The notes beneath the pieces were generated by a model that was given only the letters and a program-made list of their open reading frames with translations, ran no database searches and had not been told where the DNA came from. A stretch of DNA of 64,000 bases from the NCBI GenBank assembly GCA_002412775.1, contig DHVT01000008.1:1-64000 (forward strand), given 5' to 3'. This document shows, one piece after another, positions 1 to 8,058 of this stretch. The position numbers and the translations under genes were made by a program. This stretch comes from Firmicutes bacterium UBA5201. Lineage in GTDB: Bacteria; Bacillota; Clostridia; Peptostreptococcales; Acidaminobacteraceae. Every line of letters starts with the position of its first letter. Position 1 is the stretch's first letter.

Positions 1-52
1 AGGACATTATCACATGTGAATCATAAACATGGGGAAATCAAATAAATGAAAG

Positions 53-81
53 TTGTCACTACAAAGGTTTTGTGTTAGAAT
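53..81 (+). promoter_or_regulatory. Sigma-A type promoter for murB
   Basis: A TTGTCA -35 box (53-58) and a TAGAAT -10 box (76-81) are separated by exactly 17 bases and lie about 40 bases upstream of the murB start. I see nothing else in the first 121 bases. Seen in sequence; activity is inferred. Confidence 0.6.
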
Positions 82-121
82 GTTTTAGGGTTTTACACAA
101 GACATTTGATTGGAGTAAATA

Positions 122-1024
122 ATGGTATTGGAATCTTTAAGAAAAATATATAGAGAACATCAGATTTTATTGAACGAACCGATGGCGAATCACACTTCGT
201 TTAAGATTGGCGGTCCGGCAAAGATCCTCGTTTTACCGGAAAATTCCGATCAGATTGTCAATACAATCAGATTGTGTAAATCTATGGACCAACCGTACCT
301 GATCATGGGTAACGGATCCAACATCTTGGTCGAGGATAAAGGAATAGATGCTTTGATCATAAAAATTTCCGAACAGATGAGTTCGGTTGAGTTTGATGGA
401 GATACCGTTATTGCGGAGTCGGGTGTCTTGCTCTCCAAACTGTCCAAAATGATTCAAAGGGCATCTTTGAAGGGATTTGAATTCGCTTCGGGAATACCAG
501 GAACACTGGGTGGAGCCATTTTCATGAACGCAGGTGCCTATGATGGTGAAATCAAGGATGTCATCGAGTGGGTAGAAGTCATAACCCCTGAAGATGAAAT
601 CATAAGAATTGATTCCAAGGCCCTGGCCTTTGATTATCGTACAAGTGTGGTGAGGGACAAAGGGTACATTGTTTTGCGATGTGCCATAAAACTTGAAAAA
701 GGTGATCCGATGATCATTCAAGAGATCATAAATGAGCTCACTTACAAGAGAGTCTCGAGACAACCTCTTGAATATCCAAGTGCCGGAAGCACTTTCAAAA
801 GACCTCCGGGATTTTATGCGGGTCAGCTTATTGAAGATGCGGGCTTGAGAGGTTTGCGTCATGGTGATGCGCAAGTTTCTGAAAAACACTGTGGTTTCGT
901 GATCAATGTGGGAAAAGCCACATGCAATGAAGTCATGGATTTGATTCGCGTGATCCAAAAGGTCGTAAAAGACACTTTTGATGTGGATCTTGAAAGAGAA
1001 GTCCGTATATTTGGAAAAGAATAG
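122..1024 (+). CDS. murB: UDP-N-acetylenolpyruvoylglucosamine reductase (MurB)
   Basis: MurB reduces UDP-GlcNAc-enolpyruvate to UDP-MurNAc with NADPH and FAD in the cytoplasm, the second committed step of peptidoglycan precursor synthesis. The 300-residue protein has the type II (Firmicute) form: the HTSFKIGGPA segment near residue 23, the FAD-binding stretch MGNGSNILV near 61, FASGIPGTLGGAIFMNAGAY near 120, the catalytic serine region PSAGSTFKRP near 220, and a C-terminal EVRIFG. The ATG follows a GGAG (112-115). It heads the murB-PHP-rapZ-yvcK block common in Clostridia but ends at its own terminator, so the next gene has its own promoter. Identification is firm. Confidence 0.97.
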   Translation: MVLESLRKIYREHQILLNEPMANHTSFKIGGPAKILVLPENSDQIVNTIRLCKSMDQPYLIMGNGSNILVEDKGIDALIIKISEQMSSVEFDGDTVIAESGVLLSKLSKMIQRASLKGFEFASGIPGTLGGAIFMNAGAYDGEIKDVIEWVEVITPEDEIIRIDSKALAFDYRTSVVRDKGYIVLRCAIKLEKGDPMIIQEIINELTYKRVSRQPLEYPSAGSTFKRPPGFYAGQLIEDAGLRGLRHGDAQVSEKHCGFVINVGKATCNEVMDLIRVIQKVVKDTFDVDLEREVRIFGKE

Positions 1025-1032
1025 TATCTTTG

Positions 1033-1057
1033 AGCGCTCATTATTGAGCGCTTTTTT
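1033..1057 (+). terminator. Intrinsic terminator of murB
   Basis: A perfect 8-bp stem (AGCGCTCA, 1033-1040, with TGAGCGCT, 1045-1052) has a 4-base loop and is followed by a run of T. Confidence 0.85.
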
Positions 1058-1088
1058 GTTGAATGAATGATTCTAATGAGTAAAAAAT

Positions 1089-1097
1089 TGGTATAAT
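1089..1097 (+). promoter_or_regulatory. Extended -10 promoter for the PHP-rapZ-yvcK unit
   Basis: TGGTATAAT (TG at 1089-1090, TATAAT at 1092-1097) is an extended -10. No good -35 box lies 17 bases upstream, as is usual for this promoter class. The same TGnTATAAT form recurs at several other genes in the window. Confidence 0.5.
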
Positions 1098-1130
1098 AGA
1101 ATATAATGATAATGAAAGTAGGTGATGTGC

Positions 1131-1859
1131 ATGAGAATCAGAGGTGATTATCATATGCATTCGAGATACAGTGGAGACAGCAACAACGATCTTGAAAGCA
1201 TTGTACAAAGGGCAATTGAAATCGGTCTTGAGGAAATTGCGATAACGGATCATGGTCCAAGCCACAACGGATATGGAATAAAAAGAATTGAATACTGGGT
1301 TCTGAGAAGAGAAATTGATCATTTAAACGAAAAATATCCTCAAATCAAAGTCCTTTTGGGCCTTGAAGCGAATATTCTCGGCGTCGATGGAAGAATCGAT
1401 CTCGATGAGGAGATGCGTGGGTTGAATGATTGGGTGAACGCAGGATACCATTTTGGAAGCAATTTGAAAATGGATTACAAAATTCATTTGGACAACATTC
1501 TCAGCAAATTTTCAAAGAAAATCCATGAGCGGGCTATGAAAACAAATACCGAGGCCATGATCTCAGCCATGAGAAACAATAAGATCAATATGATCACCCA
1601 TCCCGGCGCAAAAGGACCGATTGATATCGCCGCTGTCGCCAAGGTCGCCGCTGAAACGGGGACCATGCTTGAAATCAACAACAGCCATGGTCATCTGACC
1701 ACAGATGAGATTGTTATCGCGATGCAGTTTCCTGTAAAATTCGTGCTCAACAGTGATGCCCATAAGATTGAGGATATCGGCAAAGTCGAGGATTCCATTT
1801 CAAGAGTGATAGAAGCTGGACTGGATCCCAAAAGAGTCTATAACATCATAGTAGAATAG
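1131..1859 (+). CDS. PHP-domain phosphoesterase (YcdX/histidinol-phosphatase-like)
   Basis: This 242-residue protein belongs to the polymerase and histidinol phosphatase (PHP) family, metal-dependent phosphoesterases with a distorted TIM barrel. The metal-ligand motifs appear in order: DYHMHSRYSGD near the N-terminus, AITDHGPSH, LGLEANI, AGYHFG, ITHPGAKG and LNSDAHK near the C-terminus. I chose ATG 1131 because the AGGTGAT ribosome site (1120-1126) is well placed for it; GTG 1122 and ATG 1125 overlap that site. It sits 15 bases before rapZ, a placement common in Clostridia. The substrate is unknown; histidinol phosphatase is possible, but no his genes are nearby. Confidence 0.85.
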   Translation: MRIRGDYHMHSRYSGDSNNDLESIVQRAIEIGLEEIAITDHGPSHNGYGIKRIEYWVLRREIDHLNEKYPQIKVLLGLEANILGVDGRIDLDEEMRGLNDWVNAGYHFGSNLKMDYKIHLDNILSKFSKKIHERAMKTNTEAMISAMRNNKINMITHPGAKGPIDIAAVAKVAAETGTMLEINNSHGHLTTDEIVIAMQFPVKFVLNSDAHKIEDIGKVEDSISRVIEAGLDPKRVYNIIVE

Positions 1860-1874
1860 TCGTAGGAGGCCATC

Positions 1875-2735
1875 ATGAATTTCATTATAATATCTGGTCA
1901 ATCAGGTGCAGGAAAGAGTCAGGCGAAAAAAGTGTTTGAAGATCTCGGGTTTTATTGTGTGGATAATCTTCCACCTTCTTTGATTCCAAGCTTCATTGAA
2001 CTTTTGGAGCAAAGCTCCGAGAACATTTCCAATATCGCACTCGTCATCGATATCAGAGGCGGAAAATTTTTCAAAGATCTGGAGAATAATCTGAAACTGT
2101 TGAAAAGCAAGGCGTATCCATATAAAATATTCTATTTTGAGGCCAACGACGATGTGATCTTAAAGCGATTCAAAGAGACTAGAAGAACGCATCCACTTGA
2201 TCCCAGCGGTAGAATCGAGGATGCCATCATCGCTGAGAAGGATCTGCTGGAGACGCTGAAAAGCAAAGCCGATTATGTCATAAACACAAGCACCACCAAT
2301 CAAGCCGAACTGAAGAATGAGATTTCCAGATACCTCGAGATCGATGAGACAAAAAATTCGATTTCTTTGACGCTCATTTCATTTGGTTTCAAAAAAGGCA
2401 TCCCACTCGATTCGGATTTTTTGTTCGATGTCAGATTTCTGCCCAATCCGTTCTATATTGAATCATTGAGGGGACTTACCGGAAATGATGAGGCGGTCAG
2501 TGATTTTGTGATGGGATTCGAAGAGAGCAACAAAATGCTGGAACATATCAAGACCTTGCTGGACTACTCGCTTTCCTGTTTCGAAAAAGATGGGAGAATG
2601 CAATTGGTGGTTTCCATAGGATGTACGGGTGGGCAGCATCGTTCTGTGACGTTTATCAACGCACTTGCTAGGCATTTCGACGATCACGGTTACAACATCA
2701 AAATCGTGCATCGTGACATCAAAAGGGAAGCGTAA
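1875..2735 (+). CDS. rapZ: RNase adapter / nucleotide-binding protein RapZ (YvcJ)
   Basis: RapZ-family P-loop protein of 286 residues, the usual length. A Walker A motif GQSGAGKS lies at residues 8-15, followed by the family signature FYCVDNLPPSLI. The C-terminal half has the conserved SFGFKKGIP, DVRFLPNPFY and IGCTGGQHRSV motifs. In E. coli RapZ binds GlcN6P and directs small RNA turnover; in Bacillus YvcJ hydrolyses GTP and affects competence and cell-wall metabolism. The ATG follows a clear GGAGG. yvcK starts 6 bases after its stop, so the pair is translationally linked. Identification is firm; the role in this organism is inferred. Confidence 0.96.
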   Translation: MNFIIISGQSGAGKSQAKKVFEDLGFYCVDNLPPSLIPSFIELLEQSSENISNIALVIDIRGGKFFKDLENNLKLLKSKAYPYKIFYFEANDDVILKRFKETRRTHPLDPSGRIEDAIIAEKDLLETLKSKADYVINTSTTNQAELKNEISRYLEIDETKNSISLTLISFGFKKGIPLDSDFLFDVRFLPNPFYIESLRGLTGNDEAVSDFVMGFEESNKMLEHIKTLLDYSLSCFEKDGRMQLVVSIGCTGGQHRSVTFINALARHFDDHGYNIKIVHRDIKREA

Positions 2736-2741
2736 CGGATT

Positions 2742-3719
2742 ATGGTGAATATTGTGGCCCTTGGTGGCGGAACAGGATTATCCATAATTTTGCGTGGACT
2801 CAAAGAAATATCAAGCAATATCACCGCGGTGGTCACTGTGGCGGATGATGGCGGCGGATCTGGCGTTTTGCGTGAGGACCTGGGCATGTTGCCACCGGGA
2901 GACGTCAGAAACTGCATTTTGGCACTGGCCAACAAAGAACCGATCCTTCAGGATCTTTTTCAATACAGATTTGAGGAAGGTCGTCTCAAAGGACAGAATT
3001 TTGGAAACCTGATGATTGCGGCCATGGTTGGAATCTCCGATAGTTTTGAGATGGCCATTCGCAAAATATCAGACATATTTGCGATAACCGGAGAAGTTTT
3101 TCCGGTTTCTGAGGAAGATTTGACCTTATTTGCCGAACTTGCTGGTGGTACCATTGTCGCAGGTGAATCCAACATACCGTATGAAGTGATCAAACGCAAA
3201 TCCAAAATCGAACGGATTTGGATTGAACCGACAGATGCCAGGACCAGCAGGCAAGTAGTCGATCGAATCAAGAAGGCGGATATGATCGTACTTGGACCTG
3301 GCAGCCTTTATACCAGCATCATTCCAAACTTGTTGATCCACCAGGTGGTGGATGCGATCAATGAGAGCGACGCATCCATATTTTATATATCCAACATCAT
3401 GACCCAACCGGGAGAAACAGACGGACTCAGTGCAGGAGAGCACCTGAAGTTGATTTTCAGCCATACGAGACTCAATCGTGTGGATTACCTGGTGGCGAAC
3501 AAAGGCATCGCCAGTGATGATATTGTCTCCAGATATGTCAATGAATCTGCCGAGATGGTCAAAATAACCGATGAGGATAAGCGATATCTCATGGAAAACG
3601 GGATTGGTTTGATTGAAGACGATTTCATAGATGTCAAGAAAGGCTATGTGCGTCACAACGCTTCTGTAATCAGCAAAGAACTGCTGGCATACATTGAAAA
3701 AGTATATGACCGTGGATAA
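2742..3719 (+). CDS. yvcK: Gluconeogenesis factor / UDP-sugar-binding protein YvcK (CofD-like)
   Basis: YvcK/CofD-fold protein of 325 residues. The start VALGGGTGLSIILRGLK, then VTVADDGGGSGVLRED, LPPGDVRNC, VLGPGSLYTSIIPNLL and NIMTQPGETDG are characteristic of the family. In Bacillus and mycobacteria these proteins bind UDP-GlcNAc and are needed for normal shape and growth on gluconeogenic carbon. It is co-transcribed with rapZ. In many Firmicutes whiA follows directly; here a strong terminator, tnaA and a NUDIX gene intervene before whiA at 5848. Confidence 0.96.
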   Translation: MVNIVALGGGTGLSIILRGLKEISSNITAVVTVADDGGGSGVLREDLGMLPPGDVRNCILALANKEPILQDLFQYRFEEGRLKGQNFGNLMIAAMVGISDSFEMAIRKISDIFAITGEVFPVSEEDLTLFAELAGGTIVAGESNIPYEVIKRKSKIERIWIEPTDARTSRQVVDRIKKADMIVLGPGSLYTSIIPNLLIHQVVDAINESDASIFYISNIMTQPGETDGLSAGEHLKLIFSHTRLNRVDYLVANKGIASDDIVSRYVNESAEMVKITDEDKRYLMENGIGLIEDDFIDVKKGYVRHNASVISKELLAYIEKVYDRG

Positions 3720-3741
3720 AATGAATAAAAAAAATTATATG

Positions 3742-3779
3742 GCCGCTCGGAAAATATTTTTCCTTTGCGGCTTTCTTTT
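3742..3779 (+). terminator. Intrinsic terminator after yvcK
   Basis: An outer stem GCCGC (3742-3746)/GCGGC (3767-3771) encloses an inner GGAAAA/TTTTCC stem, and a T-rich tract follows. It ends the rapZ-yvcK transcript. Confidence 0.75.
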
Positions 3780-3783
3780 GTTG

Positions 3784-3924
3784 TATAATGGGAATAGCTA
3801 ATAAATTTTAAGCCATAAAATTTTTTAGTATTGACTGAGTAGAATTGACAGTGTGATTTGCAAAGGTAATGCTCTTATCTTTTAAAAAATTCACCTTCTA
3901 AAAAAAACTGAGGAGGCATTTTTT
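3784..3924 (+). promoter_or_regulatory. Promoter and leader region of tnaA
   Basis: TATAAT at 3784-3789 directly follows the yvcK terminator but has no clear -35. TTGACA at 3845-3850 has only a weak -10 candidate (TAATGC) 16 bases downstream. The leader ends with a good GAGGAGG site before the tnaA ATG. I find no Trp-containing leader peptide of the E. coli TnaC kind and no terminator hairpin inside the leader, so the control mode is not visible. Confidence 0.35.
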
Positions 3925-5307
3925 ATGGCAAAAAGAGTACCGGAACCATTTAAGATTAAAATGGTCGAAAGAATCAGCATCATTCCCAAAGAGGAAAGAG
4001 AAAAAAGATTGGTTGAAGCAGGTTATAACCCATTTTCACTAAGAGCTGAGGATATCTATATCGATTTGCTCACCGACAGTGGAACTGGAGCGATGAGCGA
4101 CCGTCAGTGGGCGGCGATCATGATTGGGGACGAATCCTATGCGGGCAGCAGATCTTTCTATGCGCTTGAAGAGGTCGTTCAAAAAATCACCGGTTACAAA
4201 TATATCATACCAACACATCAAGGTCGTGGAGCGGAGCAAGTTGTTTTGCCGAATTTGGTGAAGCATAAAGGACAATATGTCCTCAACAACATGCATTTCG
4301 ATACAACTATGGGTCACGTGCTTTTGGCGGGTGGCAAACCCATCAACCTAATAGATGACAAAGCATTCGACACAGATAAATACGATGATTTCAAAGGTGA
4401 TTTCAATCTCGGGCAATTGGAAGCTTTTATAAGTGAACATGGCGCAGAGAACATTTCCGCTTTGATCATCACAGTGACATGCAACTCATCCGGTGGACAG
4501 CCGATTTCAATGGAAAATATCAAAGGTGCGAGTGAAATCGCCCATCGTCATGGTTTGTCCGTATGGATCGACGCTGCAAGATATGCCGAAAACGCATACT
4601 TCATCAAAACAAGAGAAAAAGGCTATGAAGACAAGTCGGTTCTTGAAATCGCTCAGGAAATGTTCAGTTATGCCGATGGTATGATGATGAGCGCGAAAAA
4701 AGACGGAATCGTCAACATGGGTGGTTTGATTGCCATCAAAGACGATGAGGATTTTTACAATATTTGCCGTTCAACTGTAGTGCCAATGGAAGGATTCCCG
4801 ACTTACGGCGGCTTGGCTGGACGTGACATGCAGGCACTTGCGGTCGGTCTCGAAGAAGGACTGGATTACAGTTATTTGGATTATAGAATCTCACAAGTCA
4901 AATACTTGGGCGATCGTTTGAGAGAAGCCGGCGTGCCGATCCAATACCCAACGGGTGGTCATGCGGTATTTGTGGATTGTAAAAAATTATGTCCTCAAAT
5001 TCCTTACTATGAGTTCCCTGCCCAAGCGGTCTGTAACGCGGTCTATATCGAAAGTGGAGTGAGACCGGTTGAAATCGGATCTTTCCTGTTGGGAAGAGAT
5101 GATGAGACAGGTGAGCCACTGGAATCGCCACTTGAATTGATGAGACTTACAATTCCAAGACGTGTCTACACGAACGACCACATGGATTACGTCGCTGACG
5201 CGGTGATCAAAGTCGCAGAATACGCCAAAACTTTAAAAGGTTTTGAGTTTGACTACGAGCCAAAAGTATTGAGACATTTCACAGCAAAATTGAAGCCCGT
5301 AAAATAA
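3925..5307 (+). CDS. tnaA: Tryptophanase (tryptophan indole-lyase)
   Basis: PLP enzyme of fold type I, 460 residues, that cleaves L-Trp to indole, pyruvate and ammonia. I chose tryptophanase over tyrosine phenol-lyase because the N-terminus (MAKRVPEPFKIKMVE), NMHFDTTMGHV, VPMEGFPTYGGLAGRDM, YPTGGHAVFVDCKKL and the C-terminal VLRHFTAKLKP all follow the tryptophanase pattern. The PLP lysine lies in MMMSAKKDG. The ORF is full length with a strong ribosome site. It stands alone between two terminators; no Trp permease is adjacent. Indole and pyruvate production from Trp fits an amino-acid-fermenting anaerobe, and a kynureninase gene lies at 36900. Confidence 0.95.
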   Translation: MAKRVPEPFKIKMVERISIIPKEEREKRLVEAGYNPFSLRAEDIYIDLLTDSGTGAMSDRQWAAIMIGDESYAGSRSFYALEEVVQKITGYKYIIPTHQGRGAEQVVLPNLVKHKGQYVLNNMHFDTTMGHVLLAGGKPINLIDDKAFDTDKYDDFKGDFNLGQLEAFISEHGAENISALIITVTCNSSGGQPISMENIKGASEIAHRHGLSVWIDAARYAENAYFIKTREKGYEDKSVLEIAQEMFSYADGMMMSAKKDGIVNMGGLIAIKDDEDFYNICRSTVVPMEGFPTYGGLAGRDMQALAVGLEEGLDYSYLDYRISQVKYLGDRLREAGVPIQYPTGGHAVFVDCKKLCPQIPYYEFPAQAVCNAVYIESGVRPVEIGSFLLGRDDETGEPLESPLELMRLTIPRRVYTNDHMDYVADAVIKVAEYAKTLKGFEFDYEPKVLRHFTAKLKPVK

Positions 5308-5321
5308 GACGATAATTATCA

Positions 5322-5380
5322 AAAGACGCATTAAAAAACACCCTAATAATGAGGGCTCGTTTGGTAATGCGTCTTTTTTT
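5322..5380 (+). terminator. Long-stem terminator of tnaA
   Basis: A perfect 12-bp stem (5322-5333 with 5365-5376) is followed by seven T. The loop carries a second small hairpin (CCCT/AGGG), giving a compound structure. Confidence 0.85.
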
Positions 5381-5381
5381 A

Positions 5382-5390
5382 TGGTATACT
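5382..5390 (+). promoter_or_regulatory. Extended -10 promoter for the NUDIX-whiA unit
   Basis: TGGTATACT (TG at 5382-5383, TATACT at 5385-5390) lies just after the tnaA terminator and 35 bases before the TTG start of the NUDIX gene. No -35 consensus is evident. Confidence 0.5.
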
Positions 5391-5424
5391 ATTAAGATAA
5401 TTAATGTGCTGAGCAGGTGATGTC

Positions 5425-5847
5425 TTGAAGAGAGTTTACAGTGCTGGAGGCGTTGTTTTCCTAGGAAACAGCGTACTTATGCTACAGAAGATAAATGGAG
5501 ATTGGGTACTTCCCAAAGGGAAGATCGAAAAGAATGAGACTTCCGAACTTACATCAGTTCGAGAGGTTAGAGAAGAAGCTGGCATCAAGGCCAGAATCAT
5601 CAGCCCGATCGGAGAAACATCCTATCGGTTTAAAAACTATTGGTCCAATAATCACGTCATTGAGAAGAGCGTGGTCTGGTATCTTATGAGAGCGGTCACT
5701 ACCAATACCCATCCTCAAAGAGAGGAAGGTTTTGTGGATGCCAAGTTCATACATGTCGGAAGTGTTGTTCAACTCGCAAAATATGACGATGAACGCGATA
5801 TTTTAATGAAAGCGCTTGAAATTATTCAATCGATAGAGGGTGAGTAA
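5425..5847 (+). CDS. NUDIX hydrolase
   Basis: Small NUDIX protein of 140 residues. The complete NUDIX box runs G-x5-E-x7-REVREEAG (beginning GKIEKNE, near residues 32-53), and a WVLPKG segment precedes it, as in MutT/Ap4A-type members. The start is TTG 5425: AGGTGAT (5415-5421) is placed for it, and the upstream ATG at 5420 hits a stop after two codons. It abuts whiA with no gap (stop 5845-5847, whiA ATG 5848), so the two are translationally coupled. The likely role is hydrolysis of a nucleoside diphosphate derivative; the substrate cannot be read from the sequence. Confidence 0.85.
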   Translation: MKRVYSAGGVVFLGNSVLMLQKINGDWVLPKGKIEKNETSELTSVREVREEAGIKARIISPIGETSYRFKNYWSNNHVIEKSVVWYLMRAVTTNTHPQREEGFVDAKFIHVGSVVQLAKYDDERDILMKALEIIQSIEGE

Positions 5848-6801
5848 ATGTCATTTTCATCAAAAGCAAAAAATGAGCTTGCTCTGATCAGGACAGAGGG
5901 CAAATGTTGCAATAGAGCTGAACTGTCGGGCATTGTCAGGGTCAGTGGGGTTCTTGAGTTCGGTGGAAGAAATCGAATGGACCTTAGAATCACCACTGAG
6001 AATCCGGCGGTTGCCAGACTGGTTTTCATACTGTTCAAAAAAATTTACAAACAACATAGTGAATTGATCATGAAAGAAAACAGAAACCTCAACAAGCATC
6101 ATTCCTATGAAATCTATATTGAGAATGCCAATGCAATTTTGACTGACCTCGACATACTGCGTTTGACTGAGGATGGCTATGAACTCAATGATGATTTGCC
6201 TGAAAGCCTCTTAAAAAAGCAGTGCTGCAAAAAAGCCTATTTAAGGGGCATTTACTTGGGAGGAGGCTCCTTGAGCGCTCCGGAAAAAAGTTATCACCTT
6301 GAATTGATTACACACAATCAACAATTCGCTGAACAACTTGTGGGATTTATGAATTCCAATTACGATTTGGGTTCCAAATCCACCATCAGAAAAAAGAACT
6401 ACATCGTCTATATTAAAGAAAGTGAGAAAATTGTGGATTTTCTCAATGTGATCGGCGCACATCAAACTTTGCTGGAGTATGAGAACGTACGGATCATCAA
6501 ACAAATGAGAAACAACGTCAATCGTGTGGTCAATTGTGAAACCGCAAATCTCACAAAGACCATAGATGCCTCCTATGTTCAAATCAATGCCATCAAAGCC
6601 ATTGACGACTATGAAGGTTTGGAGTCATTGCCTGAAAGACTTCAGGATATTGCATATCTCAGGCTGGAAAACCCTGACGCATCCCTCAAGGAACTTGGTG
6701 AAATGGCCAGTCCTCCTATTGGGAAATCTGGCGTCAACCATCGATTGAAGAAAATTATGGAAATTGCTGAAAATATCCAAAGAAGAAGAGGAAGCCTATG
6801 A
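5848..6801 (+). CDS. whiA: DNA-binding regulator WhiA
   Basis: WhiA family protein of 317 residues: an N-terminal degenerate LAGLIDADG-homing-endonuclease-like fold (MSFSSKAKNELALI, CCNRAELSGIVR, KKAYLRGIYLGGGSLS) and a C-terminal helix-turn-helix (LKELGEMASPPIGKSGVNHRLKKI). In Bacillus it influences division and chromosome segregation; in Streptomyces it controls sporulation septation. Its place near rapZ-yvcK is conserved in Firmicutes, though tnaA and a NUDIX gene are inserted here. The stop overlaps the next gene's start by 4 bases. Confidence 0.95.
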   Translation: MSFSSKAKNELALIRTEGKCCNRAELSGIVRVSGVLEFGGRNRMDLRITTENPAVARLVFILFKKIYKQHSELIMKENRNLNKHHSYEIYIENANAILTDLDILRLTEDGYELNDDLPESLLKKQCCKKAYLRGIYLGGGSLSAPEKSYHLELITHNQQFAEQLVGFMNSNYDLGSKSTIRKKNYIVYIKESEKIVDFLNVIGAHQTLLEYENVRIIKQMRNNVNRVVNCETANLTKTIDASYVQINAIKAIDDYEGLESLPERLQDIAYLRLENPDASLKELGEMASPPIGKSGVNHRLKKIMEIAENIQRRRGSL

Positions 6802-8042
6802 AAAAGTTGATTTTATTATACCTTGCAATTATTATGATATCCACTTCTTGCAGTCTTGGGTCAGATCTGTTCAAGAGCAATGATCCTGAAGTCAAAAATT
6901 GGGAGCTCATCAAGTCCAGTGCCAAGAACAGCACTGTGACAATGGCCTTGCAGCATTCCAATCCGATGGCTGTGGAATGGTTTAAGAAAAATTATGCGAC
7001 CTACCTTAAGTCCGAATATGGCATGACGCTTATTGTCGTCGAGCAAACACTGGCTAAAACCATGGAAATATTGGAAGACGATTTAAGGAATGAACTGGAG
7101 ATCGGTCGCTATGATCTGATTGTTTTTGAGAATGGTGGATTCAAGCGCGCGGCGGGTAGAGGTCTATTGTACACGCCATTCACAGACAAGTTGCCGAATA
7201 TGAGGACATACGTCGATCGTGGAAATGTTGAATTCAAATATAAGGACGGTATCGAGGTAAATGACAGTTTGGCGCCTTATGGGCGTAATCAGTTGTATTT
7301 TGCATACGATCAGGACATATTTTATGAAACCCCTGCAACATACGATGCACTATTGGAATACGTCAAAGAATATAATAATGCATTTGTCTATCCGGACCCT
7401 CGGACCTCGATAGTAGGGGAACTCTTTGTTGTCGGTGTGGCCGCCAGAGCAGTGGACATGGATCAATTGATGACTGTTGAACCGAATAAGGAAGCTGTTT
7501 ATGCGATAATCGGAAATGGACTTGATTTTTTAAATGAACTCGAACCTTATATGTATCTTAAAGGGGCTTATTACCCGACCACAGCTGAGGAAATGGATGA
7601 ACTGTTCGTTGAAGGCGAGCTGGTATTTTCGATGAATTTGGATTTTGAACATGTGACCAATAAGTTGAAGGACTACGAGTATCCGGAAGGCTCATCCTCA
7701 TTTGTCATTCAGGAAGGGACTATGGGACTCAACGAGTGGATTGGCATTCCTTACAACGCACCGAACAAATCCGGTGCCATGGCCGCAGTCAACGCGCTAT
7801 TGTCTCCTGAGATGCAAGGCTCTAAGTACGAACCTAGAAACTGGGGCAATCTGCCTGTATACGATCCCGGATATGCCGCTTCCGAGGCATATGATGTCAT
7901 AAGGAACGTGAAAACGAAATCGACATCCCTTAAGCAGGATGCTTTACTTGGATCAAGGATTCCTGAAGTACCTGAATCCGTCAGAGCGATTATTGTCGAG
8001 CTCTGGAGCGAACACGTTTTAAATCCACCAATCGGAGATTGA
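6798..8042 (+). CDS. Extracellular solute-binding lipoprotein (YnjB/family 1-like)
   Basis: A 414-residue lipoprotein precursor. The N-terminus MKKLILLYLAIIMISTSC is a signal peptide ending in a lipobox with Cys18. The mature part resembles ABC-transporter binding proteins of the YnjB/family 1 type: PYGRNQLYFAYDQD, ATYDALLEYVK, FVYPDPRTS and WIGIPYNAPNKSGAM. It would be anchored outside the membrane and bind a solute. It overlaps whiA by ATGA and is followed closely by dnaE. No permease or ATPase gene is adjacent, so the partner transporter must lie elsewhere or the protein is a sensor. The ligand is unknown. Confidence 0.75.
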   Translation: MKKLILLYLAIIMISTSCSLGSDLFKSNDPEVKNWELIKSSAKNSTVTMALQHSNPMAVEWFKKNYATYLKSEYGMTLIVVEQTLAKTMEILEDDLRNELEIGRYDLIVFENGGFKRAAGRGLLYTPFTDKLPNMRTYVDRGNVEFKYKDGIEVNDSLAPYGRNQLYFAYDQDIFYETPATYDALLEYVKEYNNAFVYPDPRTSIVGELFVVGVAARAVDMDQLMTVEPNKEAVYAIIGNGLDFLNELEPYMYLKGAYYPTTAEEMDELFVEGELVFSMNLDFEHVTNKLKDYEYPEGSSSFVIQEGTMGLNEWIGIPYNAPNKSGAMAAVNALLSPEMQGSKYEPRNWGNLPVYDPGYAASEAYDVIRNVKTKSTSLKQDALLGSRIPEVPESVRAIIVELWSEHVLNPPIGD

Positions 8043-8058
8043 AATAAGAGGAGCAGTC

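Noticed and set aside
3869..3901. Ten-codon frame in the tnaA leader as a TnaC-like peptide
   Set aside because: It has no Trp codon, the AAAGG is only two bases from the ATG, and no Rho-type or hairpin control element follows.
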